Assembly: GCF_023065955.2 (NCBI RefSeq)
Contig: NW_026622986.1
Span: forward strand, 18,129,848-18,193,847
DNA length: 64,000 bases
Origin: Ursus arctos
Lineage: Eukaryota > Chordata > Mammalia > Carnivora > Ursidae
Reading direction: 5' to 3'
This document shows, piece by piece, positions 35,162 through 47,286 of this stretch (positions are counted from its first letter, which is position 1; each line of letters begins with the position of its first letter). The position numbers and the translations under genes were made by a program. The notes beneath the pieces were generated by a model. The model saw only the letters and a list, made by a program, of their open reading frames with translations. It did no database searches and had not been told where the DNA came from.

Positions 35162-36413
35162 AGGGGAGAGTGGGAATTTGGGAACAGCATCTATAGGGTC
35201 ACTTGAGCCCCTACATTTGTGTCGGGTTGGGGAGAAGGAAGCTGACAGTGGCTCCGCGGTTCTTCACCGTGGCTGCCCGTTCAATCACTGGGAAGCCTTC
35301 AAAGATAAGACACCAATGTTCAGTCCCTTCCTCTCCCACCCCAGAGACTCTGATTTAATTGGTCTGGGGGATCTGGGCATAACATGGCTTTAAAAGACCC
35401 CAGGTGAGTTCCAAATGCAGTCAGAGTGGAAACCCACCAAGTAACCAACTCTCCCACTCTCTCCGTTCCCTTTTCCTTCCCACAAGTTCTGACTGCCCCC
35501 AAGCTAGAAATGTCACATATGAAATAGTAATGATTGCTTTTATTTTTACATATGATTTCCAAAGTTTGAGCACTTGTTTTGTATGGCAGTAATGATTATG
35601 CGTGTCTCTAAAACTTGGTGGTTTCAACTCAATTGTAGATGATCTCATTTTTATGTTCAAGTCTGTTTATTCATACTTTATTATGCAGCAAGCCGGTTTC
35701 TTAGGCACTTGTCTCTTCACAGCTTATAATTAAAAACCAACAAACTAAAACCTGGAGGCAATCTGGCTTGTTTCTGTCTTCTGCAGTGAAGGAGAATTTT
35801 CTGTAGTGCTCAGAACTCTATCAGATTAAAAAAAAAATCATCTTGCTGCTGGATTCGGCATAAATGTGGATTTAGCACTCACTTGGGGCTCGTGGAGAGA
35901 ATCAGGTGCCATGAGGACTTGAGCCTCTGAATTGGAATACTTGACAGCACCCTAGAAAGCTATTTGAACAAAAAGGTCCACATCATGGGCCTATTTTATG
36001 ATCAATCAGCTCAACCACCTTGCTCATGGCCTAGATAAGATCTAATAAGGGTTTAGCTCATTATTTAATATTTACTTCAAAACCAACAGTATCTTAATAC
36101 TTTCTCATTTATAGTCATATCTTCATTCATTTTAGCAAGTCCACTGTGATTGTCCAAATCGAGATTCTTTGTCCTAAAAAAACAAACAAAAAAGCCCCCA
36201 CAACTCATTAAGTTCTTTGACACACATGAGCTGATAAAATTGTCGTCAACTCTTAAGGAAATATGTGACAGTGTTGTCATTGCATCCTATGCTCTTTATT
36301 GGAAAGCTTCTGATAGGTAATTTTTCCCTTATTCTGATTTTTTAAAAAAGAAAGCCTATGAGAAAAACCCCCAAATCATTTTCTCTGTTTGTGTTACATC
36401 TGGAGTTAGCCAG

Positions 36414-36765
36414 TTGTTACCGACTGAATGCTTGTGTCTCTCCCAAATTTGCATGTCAAATTCCTATCCCCCAGGGTGATGGTATTTGGAGGTGTGGCCT
36501 TTGGGAGGGGACTGGGTCAAGAGGGTGGCTTTAGCGCCCTTATAAAAGAGATCCCAGAGAGCTCCCTCATCCCTGCCACCATTTAAGGACTCAGGAAAAG
36601 GAATCAGTGTGTCTATGAACCAGGAAATGGATCCTTGCCAGACACTGAATCCACCAGCATCCTGCTCTGGGACTTCCTAGTCTCTAGAAGAGCGAGAAAT
36701 AATTTGTTGCCTAAGCCACCCAGTCTGAAGTATTTTTTACACCAACCCTCATGGGCTAAGACAAC
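36414..36765 (+). mobile_element. MLT1-type MaLR LTR, sense
   Basis: 'gatggtatttggaggtgtgg', 'cctttgggaggggactgggt', 'gcgcccttataaaagagatc' and 'taagccacccagtctgaag' give the LTR in sense, ending 'gggctaagacaa'. Solo LTR, old and diverged. Confidence 0.78.
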
Positions 36766-37521
36766 AACAAGGCACTACTTTTATTTTTATTTTTGCATTT
36801 GGAGTTTGGCCATCTACGATGACGCTATTGACATTGGGAAGCTTTCAAAACCTCCACCTCATCTTTAAGGACCTCAGACCTTCCTCTTGGTGTCCCTGTG
36901 CAGAGACCATTGTTTCTGCTCCCTTCCTGTTTAATCTCCCAGCCTCTGTATTTTATTCTCTGAAGTGGGAATGAAACCTATTTTAGAGAGTTTTTCTGAC
37001 AAGTACATGGCAACATGGGACACACGTGCACACCACGGACACTTCATAGTTCTTCTCCTCTTTTACCTACTCCTCAGGTATCCCCCACAGCGGACTGGCT
37101 TCTTTTTGAGGATTTTCCCCTTTTGTGATTGTGGGTGCATATCTTTGGTTCATTTACTTTACTGTACCTGTTCACACATATTTCCTTATTTTTCCGGTTT
37201 TAGATTTATGGAGCCCCCCCAAAAATGTGTCTTCATTTTCACTTTCTGTTTTATGGTCTTTGTGTCTGCTTACTTCTCGATCTTGGTTTTATCTCCTTTC
37301 ATTGTATGGAGAAGCATTAAATAGAAAATATTAGTATTGGCTATTTGTGGAAGAACACTAAAAGAGAGACTTTGGTTTTATAAATACTATGGGACATTCT
37401 AAATAGAACCTGAAATCCTTAGAGCTTTAGTGAGCTTCCGGATCTCCGGTCAATAAATCTTACCAATGTGAAATGAAAATGGAGTCACACTTGTGTGTTT
37501 TGTTGTTGACTTAGGATAATG

Positions 37522-37776
37522 AAAGCTATTGTTTGTTTGTTTTAAATTTTTAAATTTGTTTTGGAGAGAGAGAACGAGAGAGTGAATGCACACGAGCAGG
37601 GAGTAGGAAGGGCAGAGGGAGAGGAGAGAGAGAATCCCAGATAGGTTCCACATTCATTATGGAGCCCAGTGTGGGGTTCTATCTCATGACTATGACAAGA
37701 TCATGACCTTAGCTGAAACTGAGAGTCAGACGCTTAACTGACTGAGCCACCCAGGTGCCCCCAAAGCCACTGTTTT
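37522..37776 (-). mobile_element. Older-type CAN-SINE, antisense
   Basis: The head complement 'gactgagccacccaggtgcc' (to 37762) and a diverged body ('agcccagtgtggggttctat') mark an older SINEC type. The flanks aaagctattgttt (37522-37534) and aaagccactgttt (37763-37775) are a target-site duplication with two changes. Confidence 0.88.
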
Positions 37777-39084
37777 ATGGCTTTAATGCTATTGCAATAA
37801 AAAACTCTCAACCTCAGAGCTCTTGTATTGGAAGACCATCATGGAACCATCACCCATCTGTATCAGTGCTGGTGGAATCTGACCACCGTTTTAAAGAAGA
37901 GGGCACGATGTGTTTTTCTCTGATAAGTCCTTGTTCGTTGCAAAATTAGCTTAATGTCTTGCTTTTGCAAAACCTTTTGTGTTCCATATTTTCATGGAAG
38001 AAACGGCATACTCACATGGAATAGCTATCTTTCACCCAAATTCTTAATAAACCCAATTTCCAAAGCCATTGTTTTAAACTTCCTACTGCTTATTTTACCT
38101 ACGCTTCATAAAAAAGAAATCATGAAGCAAAACAATAAAAAAAGGCAATGTCTGCCTCTTTTTAAATTGGCATTTTCTTTTAGTAAGTTGATTCCTCTGG
38201 GCTCTTAGTTCTGTTTTTCATAGCTCTAATAGGAGTTTCCTAAAAACTCTTTTATTGTATAGGGTAATTACCAAAGTTTGATAGCCCTGAAGGAACGTAA
38301 ATTAAGTAATGCAGCTGGAAAGAGAAATGGAAATAATCAATAAAGGCATGAGAAGAAACCATAAGAACGAGATAGATTTTATTTACCCCAAGATTCCTCC
38401 TTCTAAACCCTTCCCTGCTATCTCCAACCTACACAGATTTAGGGCAAATACATCACTTTCTTTTCCTGTCGTATTTGACGGTAGCTACAGGTTCTCTTTG
38501 AAGGTCAGATGGGAGCAGTTGAACAGGTGTGAATATACTTGGTTTCTAAAAGCCAAAATCAGAGAACACTGTTCAACAACATTCTCAAATTGTCAGTCCT
38601 GGGATGATGACGTACAAGCGATCAACACATCATGGCATATGAGAGAGCATGTTTAAAAATATTTTTCATCATCATCTTTTCCTGATAGTTTCCCCCCCCC
38701 CCCCAATATTTTAAGATGGCCATGCTTAACTCTGTGCATCAAAATGTGAGGGTCACAGTTTGATAATATCACAAAGCATTAAAAGTTAATTTTTAAAAAT
38801 TTAATGTAGGTTTACGGCATTTTTAAATTTAACCTTTAGAATTTGCAAATAGATTAAAATAGTAATTATTACAAGCAATGGCTTGTTTACATGGCTAAAA
38901 ACCAGTGCAGCCCTGCCAGTGTGGGGTGTGTAATTGGAGTCCATGACTTACATATTTAACTGGAAATACCCTGAGTATTCAGAGCCAGTTCTTCAGCTGG
39001 GGAAAGGACAGATGTCTGGGGCCATTATTGCTCGAGGAGGACAATCGTTTTTGTCACCCGTCTCCTTTGATGCCTGCCATGCCT

Positions 39085-39200
39085 TGAACATAGTGGACAG
39101 TGATAGTTGTTAAGATTTATGGAGGCTTCCTAAGTGACAGGCGATGTCGTAAGCCCTGAGCACACATTAACTCACTCAGTCAATATTTGCCGAGAATTGA
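39085..39200 (-). repeat. MIR-like fragment, antisense
   Basis: 'taagccctgagcacacatta' followed by 'actcactcagtcaatatttg' resembles the MIR complement. Short and uncertain. Confidence 0.45.
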
Positions 39201-40040
39201 GGGAGGGAAGAAATGAATAGTCCACGCTTCCAACACACAGAAACGGCTCTGTTCCTCAGCCAATTAAGCGGGCTTAGATATTTTTAGGGATTTCGTTATT
39301 TTTTCTTCGTGAGTGAATTTTGACAATATTTCTGACATCTCTTGACATTAAATATTTAAATTGAGTTGGTAATGTTAAAAGTGCTATTTTCTGAAGTACT
39401 TGATATTTAATGCTTTAATAACTTGAGAATGTACCACACTCCAAGTAAAGATCTTGGTGGTTTCTCTTTGCTGCCGCCTCTAGACATTAAATAAACACAA
39501 TTTGTTAACAACATTACAATATGAATTAATTCAAGAACTTTAAAAAAATTCCCATTCAACCTAATATCACTATTATCTGGAGAACACATTAATGATGTGC
39601 AAATTTCTGATGATTAAACTGCTTTAAAGTTTGATGTTCTCACGTATCATTAGAATGAACATACCACTTCTAAAATATTCATTATTCATAGTACCCAAGA
39701 ATTATATCTGCTTTATTCTTTTATTATAAAAACTGTACTAAATAAATCAACCTAGATTAATTACATACCCAACCTGATTGAACAAAAACTGGCAACCTAT
39801 TGTGGATTTTTATAGCAATTACATCATACAAGTTTTACTAATGTATCATATGCTTATTCAAAACCCAACAAAGGGTGTGCTACTACTAAAATCCTCTCAT
39901 TCATAACCAGCTCCATGCTTCTGCTTTCAAGTACTTACATATACTTAGAAATACACACTCAAGGATACATGTACTGATTTTGTGGGGATTTTTATCCAGT
40001 TTCTGTGTTGGTTTCTCTAGAATTCAGTGTTCTTCAAAAC

Positions 40041-40270
40041 AGGAACTGTGTCTTTTTTTTTTTTTTTTAAAGATTTTTATTTATTTGACAGAGATAGAGA
40101 CAGCCAGTGAGAGAGGGAGCACAAGCAGGGGGAGTGGGAGAGGAAGAAGCAGGCTCACAGCAGAAGAGCCTGATGTGGGGCTCGATCCCAGATCGCCGGG
40201 ATCACGCCCTGAGCCGAAGGCAGATGCCCAACCGCTGTGCCACCCAGGCGCCCCAGGAACTGTGTCTTTT
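40041..40270 (-). mobile_element. CAN-SINE with perfect 16-bp target-site duplication
   Basis: Antisense SINE at 40057-40254 between two exact copies of aggaactgtgtctttt (40041-40056 and 40255-40270). A long frame across it (39980-40285) is repeat-derived. Confidence 0.96.
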
Positions 40271-41051
40271 GATTGTCACAATTAGTGGCGAGAACAGCCC
40301 AAAATGAGTGAATGCTATTTTGATACTATTTTCTTTCTTTCTTTTTTTTTTTTAATGTAGAAGGATGTTTATGAAATTCTTTACAGGGTTTGGTTTGTTA
40401 GGCTTCTGTAACATATTCAGATGACTTATTTAGTTTTGACTTATAGCCAAGATAAAATGGAGAATTTATATATTCGAAATAAAGGTTTCTTTTGGGGTAT
40501 AGACTCATTCGTTACTGCTAAACAAACATATGTTTCTAACCATATGCTATATTTATCATTTTTGTAAAGGTGATATCCAGCTGTATGTCTTGAAATATTG
40601 AGAGCCTCTGTTGCATGGGTATTCTGTGAAAACATTTATACTCTGTCACTGGTTTGACTATCCAATACAGTTTTTAAAAATGTCTTATTTTTATTTTGGA
40701 AAATGTCTAAGGGGATTACATAGCTAAGTAAAAATGTGATTTTGTTCAAAGGCAATGGGAAAGTTTTGTATTGTACTTGTGTTGCTTGATCACAGCCTCT
40801 GCAGTAGAGAAATACACATATTTCTAATATATTTTAACTGCATGTTAAACTGATTCCCTATGTACGTCCTGAATTGCTGAAATCAATACTAACCTAGAGA
40901 TCACTTACAACATCACTAGCCAGATTTCACATGACACTGACCATGGCGTCTTGTTTCCGAAGAGTGTAGCAGAGCATGAAGTCCCTTGAGGGCTCGGGAG
41001 GGTATTTTGAGGCTTGCTTTGAGGAATCTGTGTGTGTATGTTCATGTACAG

Positions 41052-41158
41052 CCCCTGTTCTTCCTGGAGCCTACCAGCAAAGCCATTCCCAGGGCTACGG
41101 GTACATGCACCAGACCAGCCTCTCATCCATGAGGTCAATGCAGCACTCACCAAATCTA
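41052..41158 (+). CDS. NEBL: NEBL exon: linker shared by nebulette and LASP2
   Basis: 107 nt, phase 1 to 0. With the incoming G it encodes APVLPGAYQQSHSQGYGYM, then HQTSLSSMRSMQHSPNL: a Gln/Ser/Tyr-rich, proline-containing linker just before the SH3 domain. Acceptor TTCATGTACAG; donor GTAAGT at 41159, strong. Since the exon at 16045 also ends in phase 1, this exon can follow either the exon at 20190 (nebulette) or the exon at 16045 directly (LASP2). Confidence 0.96.
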
Positions 41159-43009
41159 GTAAGTATCAGTTTGAAGTGTTTCCTCTTCCCCGCTCTTCCC
41201 GTTTTATCTCCAAAACAGAAATACATGTGGCATAGAGTTGCACTGAATAGTGTCCATTCTCACGTAAAGGTTAAATGGCCACAGTTTGCTCTTCGCACCC
41301 CGAAGAAAGCAGAAGGCTTACAGAGGTAAACCACCGAGAAAGGAAGGCATGCTGTGAAAACATGTAAACAGTGGAACATACCAAGACTGTCTCCGAACAA
41401 TATTCTCGTTGTTACTTCGTGATTGGTCTTAGCCAACTGTGATCTTCATTCAGGTCTAAAAAGTACAAATATCTGGTCACATCAACCAGCCAATTTTGAC
41501 AGTAATCAAAATGGCCACTAACCCCCAAATGACATGGCCAACATATGTCTTGGAATCCTCCTATTGGAAGTCTTGAAGTGCTTACAGATTCATTCATTAA
41601 ATGTGGAGTTTGGAAGCAGTGCTCAAGGCCATCTTGTCCGATGGGCATCTCATGCTGAAATGGTTTCTTCAAGCTTCTGTCTGACACAGAAACCTTAGTC
41701 TGAGCACTGAGAAAGTGGTGGTCCCTCTAAGCAGTTGGAAGTTCTCTTTAACTGCTCTAAAGTTCTTTTTGCCTCTGCCAGTTTCCTCAGCCCATGAATT
41801 CACTTAATTTTGAGATTGTCTCTGTTACTATTAGCTGAATTCTTGGTCTTTAATGAAAACAAATATGGCAAAACTCTACTTCTAGTCTGGCTATCGGACA
41901 CGTGGTGTGCAAATATCTTCTCCCAGCTGGTAGGTTCGCTTTGTTGCTGGTTGTCTCCGCTGCACAGGAGCTTTTTGGTTTGATGTGGTCCCACGTGGTT
42001 CTTTTTGCTTTTGGTGTCAAATCCAAGTAATCATTTCCAAGACCAGCATCAAGGAACTTACCGCCTATGTTTTTTTCTAGAAGTTTTGTCTTTTTAGGTC
42101 TAACCTTCAAGTCTTTAATGTATTTTGGGTTGACTTTTGTGTATGGGGTAGGGAAGTGTTCCAGTATCACTCTTTCACACGGGGCTGTCCAGTTTTCCCA
42201 GCACCATTTACGGAAGAGACTACCCTTTCCCCACTGTGTGTTCTTGGCTCCTTTGTCCTAAATTAATTGACCGTATATACATGGGTTTATTGCTGGGGTC
42301 TCTGTTCTGTTTCATCGATGGATGTTTTTATGTCAATACCAGAGTGTTTTGATTACCACAGCATTGTAACATAGCTTGAAGTTAGGAAGTGAATACTTTC
42401 CTCATTATAACAAGGATTCAGTTATGTGTCCTTCAGTATTCAGAATATTTCCATACTAAATGTCTACCACTGTGATTCAAAAACCTACAAAATAAGTATT
42501 TTGTGTTTTTCTTTTTTTAATATATTTTTAAGAGGAAGCAAAAATTCTTTGTTCTTATTTAAGAAAAATTCATTTCCTCTGTCAGGGTGCCCATGGCAGT
42601 GACTTGGCAGTGAGTTGGCTCTGTCTGTCCGAAGGACAGTTTTCTCTGAAAAACATGGAATAGGGGAGAATCTATATAATCTCTGGTCCCTGGGGTTATC
42701 TGAAGCTGGGCGAAGCTGGTTTTACTGCTTCAAAGCTTACTTTTTGATGGGCTAGTTATCGTATCTAGAGGCTTCCTCGATCTCCATTCTGGGCCCCCCA
42801 AACGTTCCCCTTTCTGCTAGCCTGGTAAACTTGAGATGGACACAGCCAGGATCGATTTGAGGCTCTGGTTTGCAGATCTCCAGAAATAAATACACTTGGG
42901 AACATTCCACATAATTACTTAATTATGTGTGAGTTGGTTTACTGTGATTGGCATTTGTGGCCATAACCATTTTGTGTCCGTCGTGTGACCCCCCTTTTTC
43001 CCTTCTCAG
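41159..43009 (+). other. NEBL: NEBL intron, 1851 bp
   Basis: Last intron. It holds an antisense L1 fragment at 41870-42480 and ends CCTTTTTCCCTTCTCAG, a strong acceptor. The minus-strand frame at 41412-41687 has no support. Confidence 0.9.
41870..42480 (-). mobile_element. L1 ORF2 fragment, antisense
   Basis: 'gcaaatatcttctcccagct', 'aaccttcaagtctttaatgt', 'ttttcccagcaccatttacg' and 'taccagagtgttttgattac' follow the complement of L1 ORF2. It carries stops and indels and is inactive. Confidence 0.78.
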
Positions 43010-43186
43010 CGGACCTACCGAGCCATGTACGATTACAGCGCCCAGGACGAAGACGAGGTCTCCTTCAGGGACGGCGACTACATCGTCAACGTGCAGCCCA
43101 TCGACGACGGCTGGATGTATGGTACCGTGCAGAGAACTGGGAAAACAGGGATGCTCCCGGCCAATTACATCGAGTTCGTTAATTAA
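43010..43186 (+). CDS. NEBL: NEBL terminal coding exon: SH3 domain and stop
   Basis: 58 codons plus TAA. It encodes the C-terminal SH3 domain: [19 protein letters not shown] with the ALYDY-type motif as AMYDY, the acidic RT loop, [17 protein letters not shown] with the binding-groove tryptophan, and [10 protein letters not shown] at the end. In nebulette and LASP2 this domain anchors the protein to Z-disc and focal-adhesion partners. The [14 protein letters not shown] and IEFVN segments fit nebulette, not nebulin or LASP1 as I recall them. Acceptor TTCTCAG at 43003-43009. It is GC-rich with many CpGs, unlike its surroundings. Confidence 0.97.
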   Translation, partial: RTYRAMYDYSAQDEDEVSFRDGDYIVNVQPIDDGWMYGTVQRTGKTGMLPANYIEFVN

Positions 43187-43658
43187 CTGTCTCTCCTGGT
43201 CTTTGAGCTTTGTTCTAATGTATACGAAACCCAATCTTTTTAAAAGATAGAAGATACTTTTAAGACAACTTGGCAGTTATTTTACAATAATCTATCTTCA
43301 CTTTGACAATGAGACACACAGGTACCAGGAAGAAGGGATGACTTCTGGGCTCAGAACAGCAGCATTTTCAGTAATTCCTGTAAACGACATCTTTAGGTCT
43401 GGAGGCCCGGTGCTGCTAATTGGGTTAATGGTTTCCTTTGACTGGCCATCCCACACTTCTGGGAAATGTATTTTTGTAGACTTTAATAGAGATGTTGATT
43501 GTCCCTTAAATGTAACAAGTCTAGGAAACTTCTTAGCTGTCACTTTGGAATCACCAGAAGCCAATTCTCTTAATTCAGTAACACAGCCAATAATTTAAAA
43601 ACCAGTTAGCTTTTGAGTCATTAGGGAATTTCCAACTCAAGTGAAAATTGCCTAATGT

Positions 43659-43664
43659 AATAAA
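43659..43664 (+). promoter_or_regulatory. NEBL: Proximal AATAAA in NEBL 3' UTR
   Basis: An AATAAA about 470 bases after the stop codon, followed by 'tgtcaggagtggcagaatga' and a GT-containing stretch 'cagtgtggtt'. It could support a short-3'-UTR transcript; the sequence alone does not prove use. Confidence 0.35.
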
Positions 43665-44386
43665 TGTCAGGAGTGGCAGAATGACAGTGTGGTTAAAATT
43701 ATATTGACTGGTGGCCTTCGGGACCTATAAGCTTCTCCCGATCAAAGACATTTCCTTGTTCCCTAGGCTGACTTGGGTCTATTTATTTCTCATTTGTACC
43801 AAGGCATACCCTACTCTCCACTTACATTCTGTGGGCCCAAGTCCACGCTTGACTCCATAGAACGTCAGGACCAAATAACGTCACAGCTACTCGGCAAAGG
43901 GCAAAGTTTAAGGTCATCGCTATTATTTCCCTAAGAGCTTTTACCCCGTTGCATGTCACGTAGGTTCAAGCTTCTGTAACATAGGCAGCTGCACTGCCCA
44001 TCCCTGTTATTAAAGCAAAAGTGCGGCTGATAACCTAACAGCCCTTTCCTCTAGTCGCCAGCTCATCAGAAAAACATACTTTGAAAAGTTGCTTGAGATT
44101 CTCCTGCTGCCTTGCACTCTAGTTTCGAAGGATTTACATCTTTAGGAAATAGATGTTTACTCTAGCAAATAAGTGATTTAGATGTTTATTGAGCAGCTTT
44201 CATTAACTTAATGCCGCTGTCGATTTAAAAGTAAAGAAACTTAATAGGAGCCAGTGACGACAAAGTGTACGAGTGACAACCAGTGAACAAAACGTCACCT
44301 ACTCTGCATAGAGATGATTGGGTTTTTTTTTAATTTCGGAAAATGCTATTCACATCCAGGAATGGAAATCTAGCCACTGAATCCAG

Positions 44387-44748
44387 TTAATGAAAAGATT
44401 CCTTTTCTACTTTCTTCTGGTTTTTACTTTCTAAACCATATTTGGCGGGGGTGACGGGGTGCAGGATGAAAATGTCAGCAGAGATTTTAGGTCTCGGCCC
44501 AACAGGTTGTTCACTAAACAAGAAATTGTCGTCCCATCTTGTATTTGGAATGTAAGGCCCTGCAGGCACTTCCTGGATTCACAGCTGTGCCGGAGCCCTT
44601 GCTGGCGGGTCGTAAGGATCGGCCTGTAGTCCATAGTCAAGGTCACTGGAGAAATTAACGTCCATCAGCGACTCTGTGTTTTCCTGATGTGTTTGGACTT
44701 CAGCAGGGTAGCGTTCATGTGGGGCCTGACTCTGTAGTTGTGATGAAG
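44387..44748 (-). pseudogene. Candidate antisense terminal coding exon with one in-frame TGA
   Basis: On the minus strand a splice-acceptor-like tract (complement of 44749-44775, reading TATACCTTTGTTTTTGCAG) leads directly into a frame of 119 codons ending in TAA at 44387-44389. The frame enters in phase with two bases to complete a codon. It is broken once, by TGA at 44579-44581 (codon 56). Parts read MDVNFSSDLDYGLQADPYD and then GPYIPNTRWDDNFLFSEQP, PKISADIFILHPVTPAKYGL. By hand count G is first base in 36 codons, second in 14 and third in 24, a coding-type bias, and several CpGs are kept. An AATAAA on that strand lies at 44185-44190. I do not recognise the protein and see no upstream exon. 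It may be the last exon of an unannotated gene, a decayed gene, or a chance frame. Confidence 0.35.
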
Positions 44749-47266
44749 CTGCAAAAACAAAGGTATAAAAATGTGATAAAATATATAGAGCTTGGGCATA
44801 TCTCCCTTATGTAATATAGGCAAAGAAATTAACGAAATATCCTGTAAAATACATTTTGCAAAGTGTTTAGGAGTCCAAAAACAAATGCTAATTCATTTAC
44901 ACTTTTGAAAAGTTAGCACCTACTTTTGAAAATCTAGAGTTTCATTTTATCTGGCTAAAAGAGCAAATAAGCTTTATTACACTTCAGCTGCATCGGCAGG
45001 GCACTCACATAAAAAGAGAAGAGAGAAATTCAGGTAAAAAACTAGAGAGTTTTTTGAAGGGTTTTACAGATGCCTACCTACCCAGCTGGACTGATTTTCT
45101 AGTATTGAAATGGCCAGTCGTGATTAAATTAACCCCATATCTGCTTTGATGTCACATACACAAACCAACAAAGACAAGCTGAACTTGCGACATTCTTGCA
45201 AAAAAATTTTCTGTGCGTTAAAACTGGGATAATAAACTTGCCCAATTTTATTATATCATTAAGTAAATATTTATGTTTCACCCAGACCACTTTTTTTGTG
45301 ATTATGAAAAAGAGTAGTTGTTGATTAAAGTTGCAGACTAAATGTAGGCCAGGTACAATTTTTGAGAAATAGCACGTTTATAGGAAGCTCAAAGGACACG
45401 GATTTGGAAGGCTCCTTTTAATCGGGGAAAGTCCCATAAAGTAGCAGCTGGTTGTTCCATTGTCTTCTCATCCACTAATTTCAAACTCAGATTCATGGAA
45501 TGTGGAAGTCAATAATTATTAGAGGGATAATTCTAAAATTTTAAGCTTTGCATAATGTTTGCATAGCAGGATGTTTCTGCTTCCAGCCTCTAGGAATTAA
45601 GGTCTGCTCAGAATTTAACCAGAGAGCAGTTATTTTATAATAAAGGCTGCGGGAGAACATGACGTCACGTGCTCCTGACGCACCCCTGGGTAGCGTTGTC
45701 ACTGTTCCTAGAGCTTGCCGAATATGGAGCATTTCAGCAGAAATATCAGAAACATCTATGTATAATACCAAAGTGCTATTTTTACAGCATCGTTTTTCAA
45801 AACCACATTCTTGGACAATTTTTCCGCTTTGCACATGGCCCCCTCCCCTCAATTTGGCAACATGCATCTCGTACGTAAATAACACTAACGGCTAAAGAAG
45901 GGCGTAAACAAATCTGTCTTCTAGAAATCAAGCCAAAGGCTGTGAAATGTCCAAGCACAGAGAGCATGCCCCTGATTCTCCGAACGCGATGCGTTCTCAG
46001 GCCTGAGAAAGCACACGGAGCGGGTTGATAACGTTTTCACGAGGTTCCGAAAACAAAACTGTATGCGGATCATCTCTCTCTTGAGAGAAGCAGAGCAGGG
46101 GAATAGATGACTTTGGTTGTACGTTTTTGTAGTCAATGTTCTTACTAATTCCCGCGCTCTAGAAAAGCTTTCTATTTCTAACCTGTGGCCGAATGAGTTC
46201 TCCACGTCTTCTTGTTCTTGTTTACACACCCGCAGTGTAGCTTGGTTTGAAATATTTATCTGGTTGTCAGATCCCCACGCCATCCCTGCCTCTTCTCAGG
46301 CTTCCCCAGCTCCAGAGACCACACGGGAATTTGCAAGCACAATTTCTACGGGCACCTTGGATGAACATGGATGAGATTAGAGCAGCCCCTCTCTCGTCAG
46401 TAGGTTCATTGCTTGAAGATAATGAAGACGCAGTTAGGGCAGGTTGACCACAGTCTTTCTTCCCTCGTCCTCTCCCGGGTGAGCACGACAACAGTCTGGA
46501 GATGGGGAAAGAGACTTTTCTAGAACAGGGAAGTTCAAGAGTTGCATCTCTTTTTTCAGGTGTGTTCACCTCCAGTGAAATATTTTTAGTGAAAAGATAA
46601 AGAAAATGGGTGTGATCCTTTAAAAATGCATCCCTATATAAAGTGGATATAGTTTATACCAAAATTATAATATAGATATATTTAAAAAAAGGTGCCTTTT
46701 TGATTACCCTGGTTTATCCATGATGGTCTTGGAAAGAAAACTGGGCAAGCAAGCTTCTTGTCTATTCTATAGTAATATTTTATTATACATGATTGGTATT
46801 TTTGTGGTGGGGAAGTGAGATGCTCCTGACAGATATGAAAGGTGATAGCTGATTATATTTTCACCTCTAAAGGTGTTGAACTTTAGAAAATACTGAACTT
46901 TCCTATCTATTTCTGAAAAGTTCTTTGTGGATTTATATACAGTCAGGATGCATTAACGTTAACTTTAGGTTTGAGACTTTAAATATCTATTGTAAGATAG
47001 AAGAATTATGTTATGAGGCTGAATTCATTACACAAGATGAAATTCACTTCATAGATTTCATTATACCTTAGCTATTTGCTTCTGATAATCTAAAAGCGGC
47101 TAGAGCGTGGGTATTTTGGATAATGAGACGCAGAGGCGAGAAAGCTTTAGTTAAGTAAGAAGCTATGTAAAGTAAGTTAAGAATGCTAAAAGGAAAGTCT
47201 CTTTCTGAAGTATTCCATGCCCATTAGGGTCCTTTCCAGGCAACCCATTGTCAACTACTGATGATC

Positions 47267-47286
47267 AAAAAAAAAAAAAAAAAAAA
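47267..47286 (+). repeat. A20 run inside the NEBL 3' UTR
   Basis: An uninterrupted run of about 20 A on the transcribed strand. No AATAAA directly precedes it, so it is genomic and not a cleavage site. Confidence 0.9.

Larger units (their letters stand above)
20340..41051 (+). other. NEBL: NEBL intron, 20.7 kb
   Basis: The largest intron seen, between the second linker cassette and the exon shared with LASP2. It contains L1 (21345-21760, 24257-24340, 27815-28756), L2 (22138-22540, 23375-24235, 26325-26640, 27040-27812 with 28757-28930, 29340-29460), MLT1 LTRs (34798, 36414), MIR (33915, 39085), CAN-SINEs (37522, 40041), a minisatellite (29850) and microsatellites (32170, 33347). I found no further exon; several frames of 100-150 codons (25635, 25740, 30619, 33418, 35013) have no family match or splice support. 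Confidence 0.85.

Noticed and set aside
39980..40285. 101-codon + frame, and similar frames at 4300-4527 and 61056-61241
   Set aside because: They read through CAN-SINEs; the shared peptide (EIETASERG, SRPEPKADAQ) is the translated repeat.
2664..43186. Assignment of the gene to NEB (nebulin) or LASP1
   Set aside because: NEB would show super-repeats and a different SH3; LASP1 has only two repeats. The linker (GTGLGDDKSEISEIYPSF) and SH3 end (YIEFVN) fit nebulette.
45541..46283. Minus-strand frames of 114 and 120 codons upstream of the antisense block, considered as its preceding exons
   Set aside because: A GTAAGA donor exists on the minus strand (near 46147), but it is in phase 0 with the frame there, while the block at 44748 needs an exon ending with one extra base. 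Also no good acceptor.
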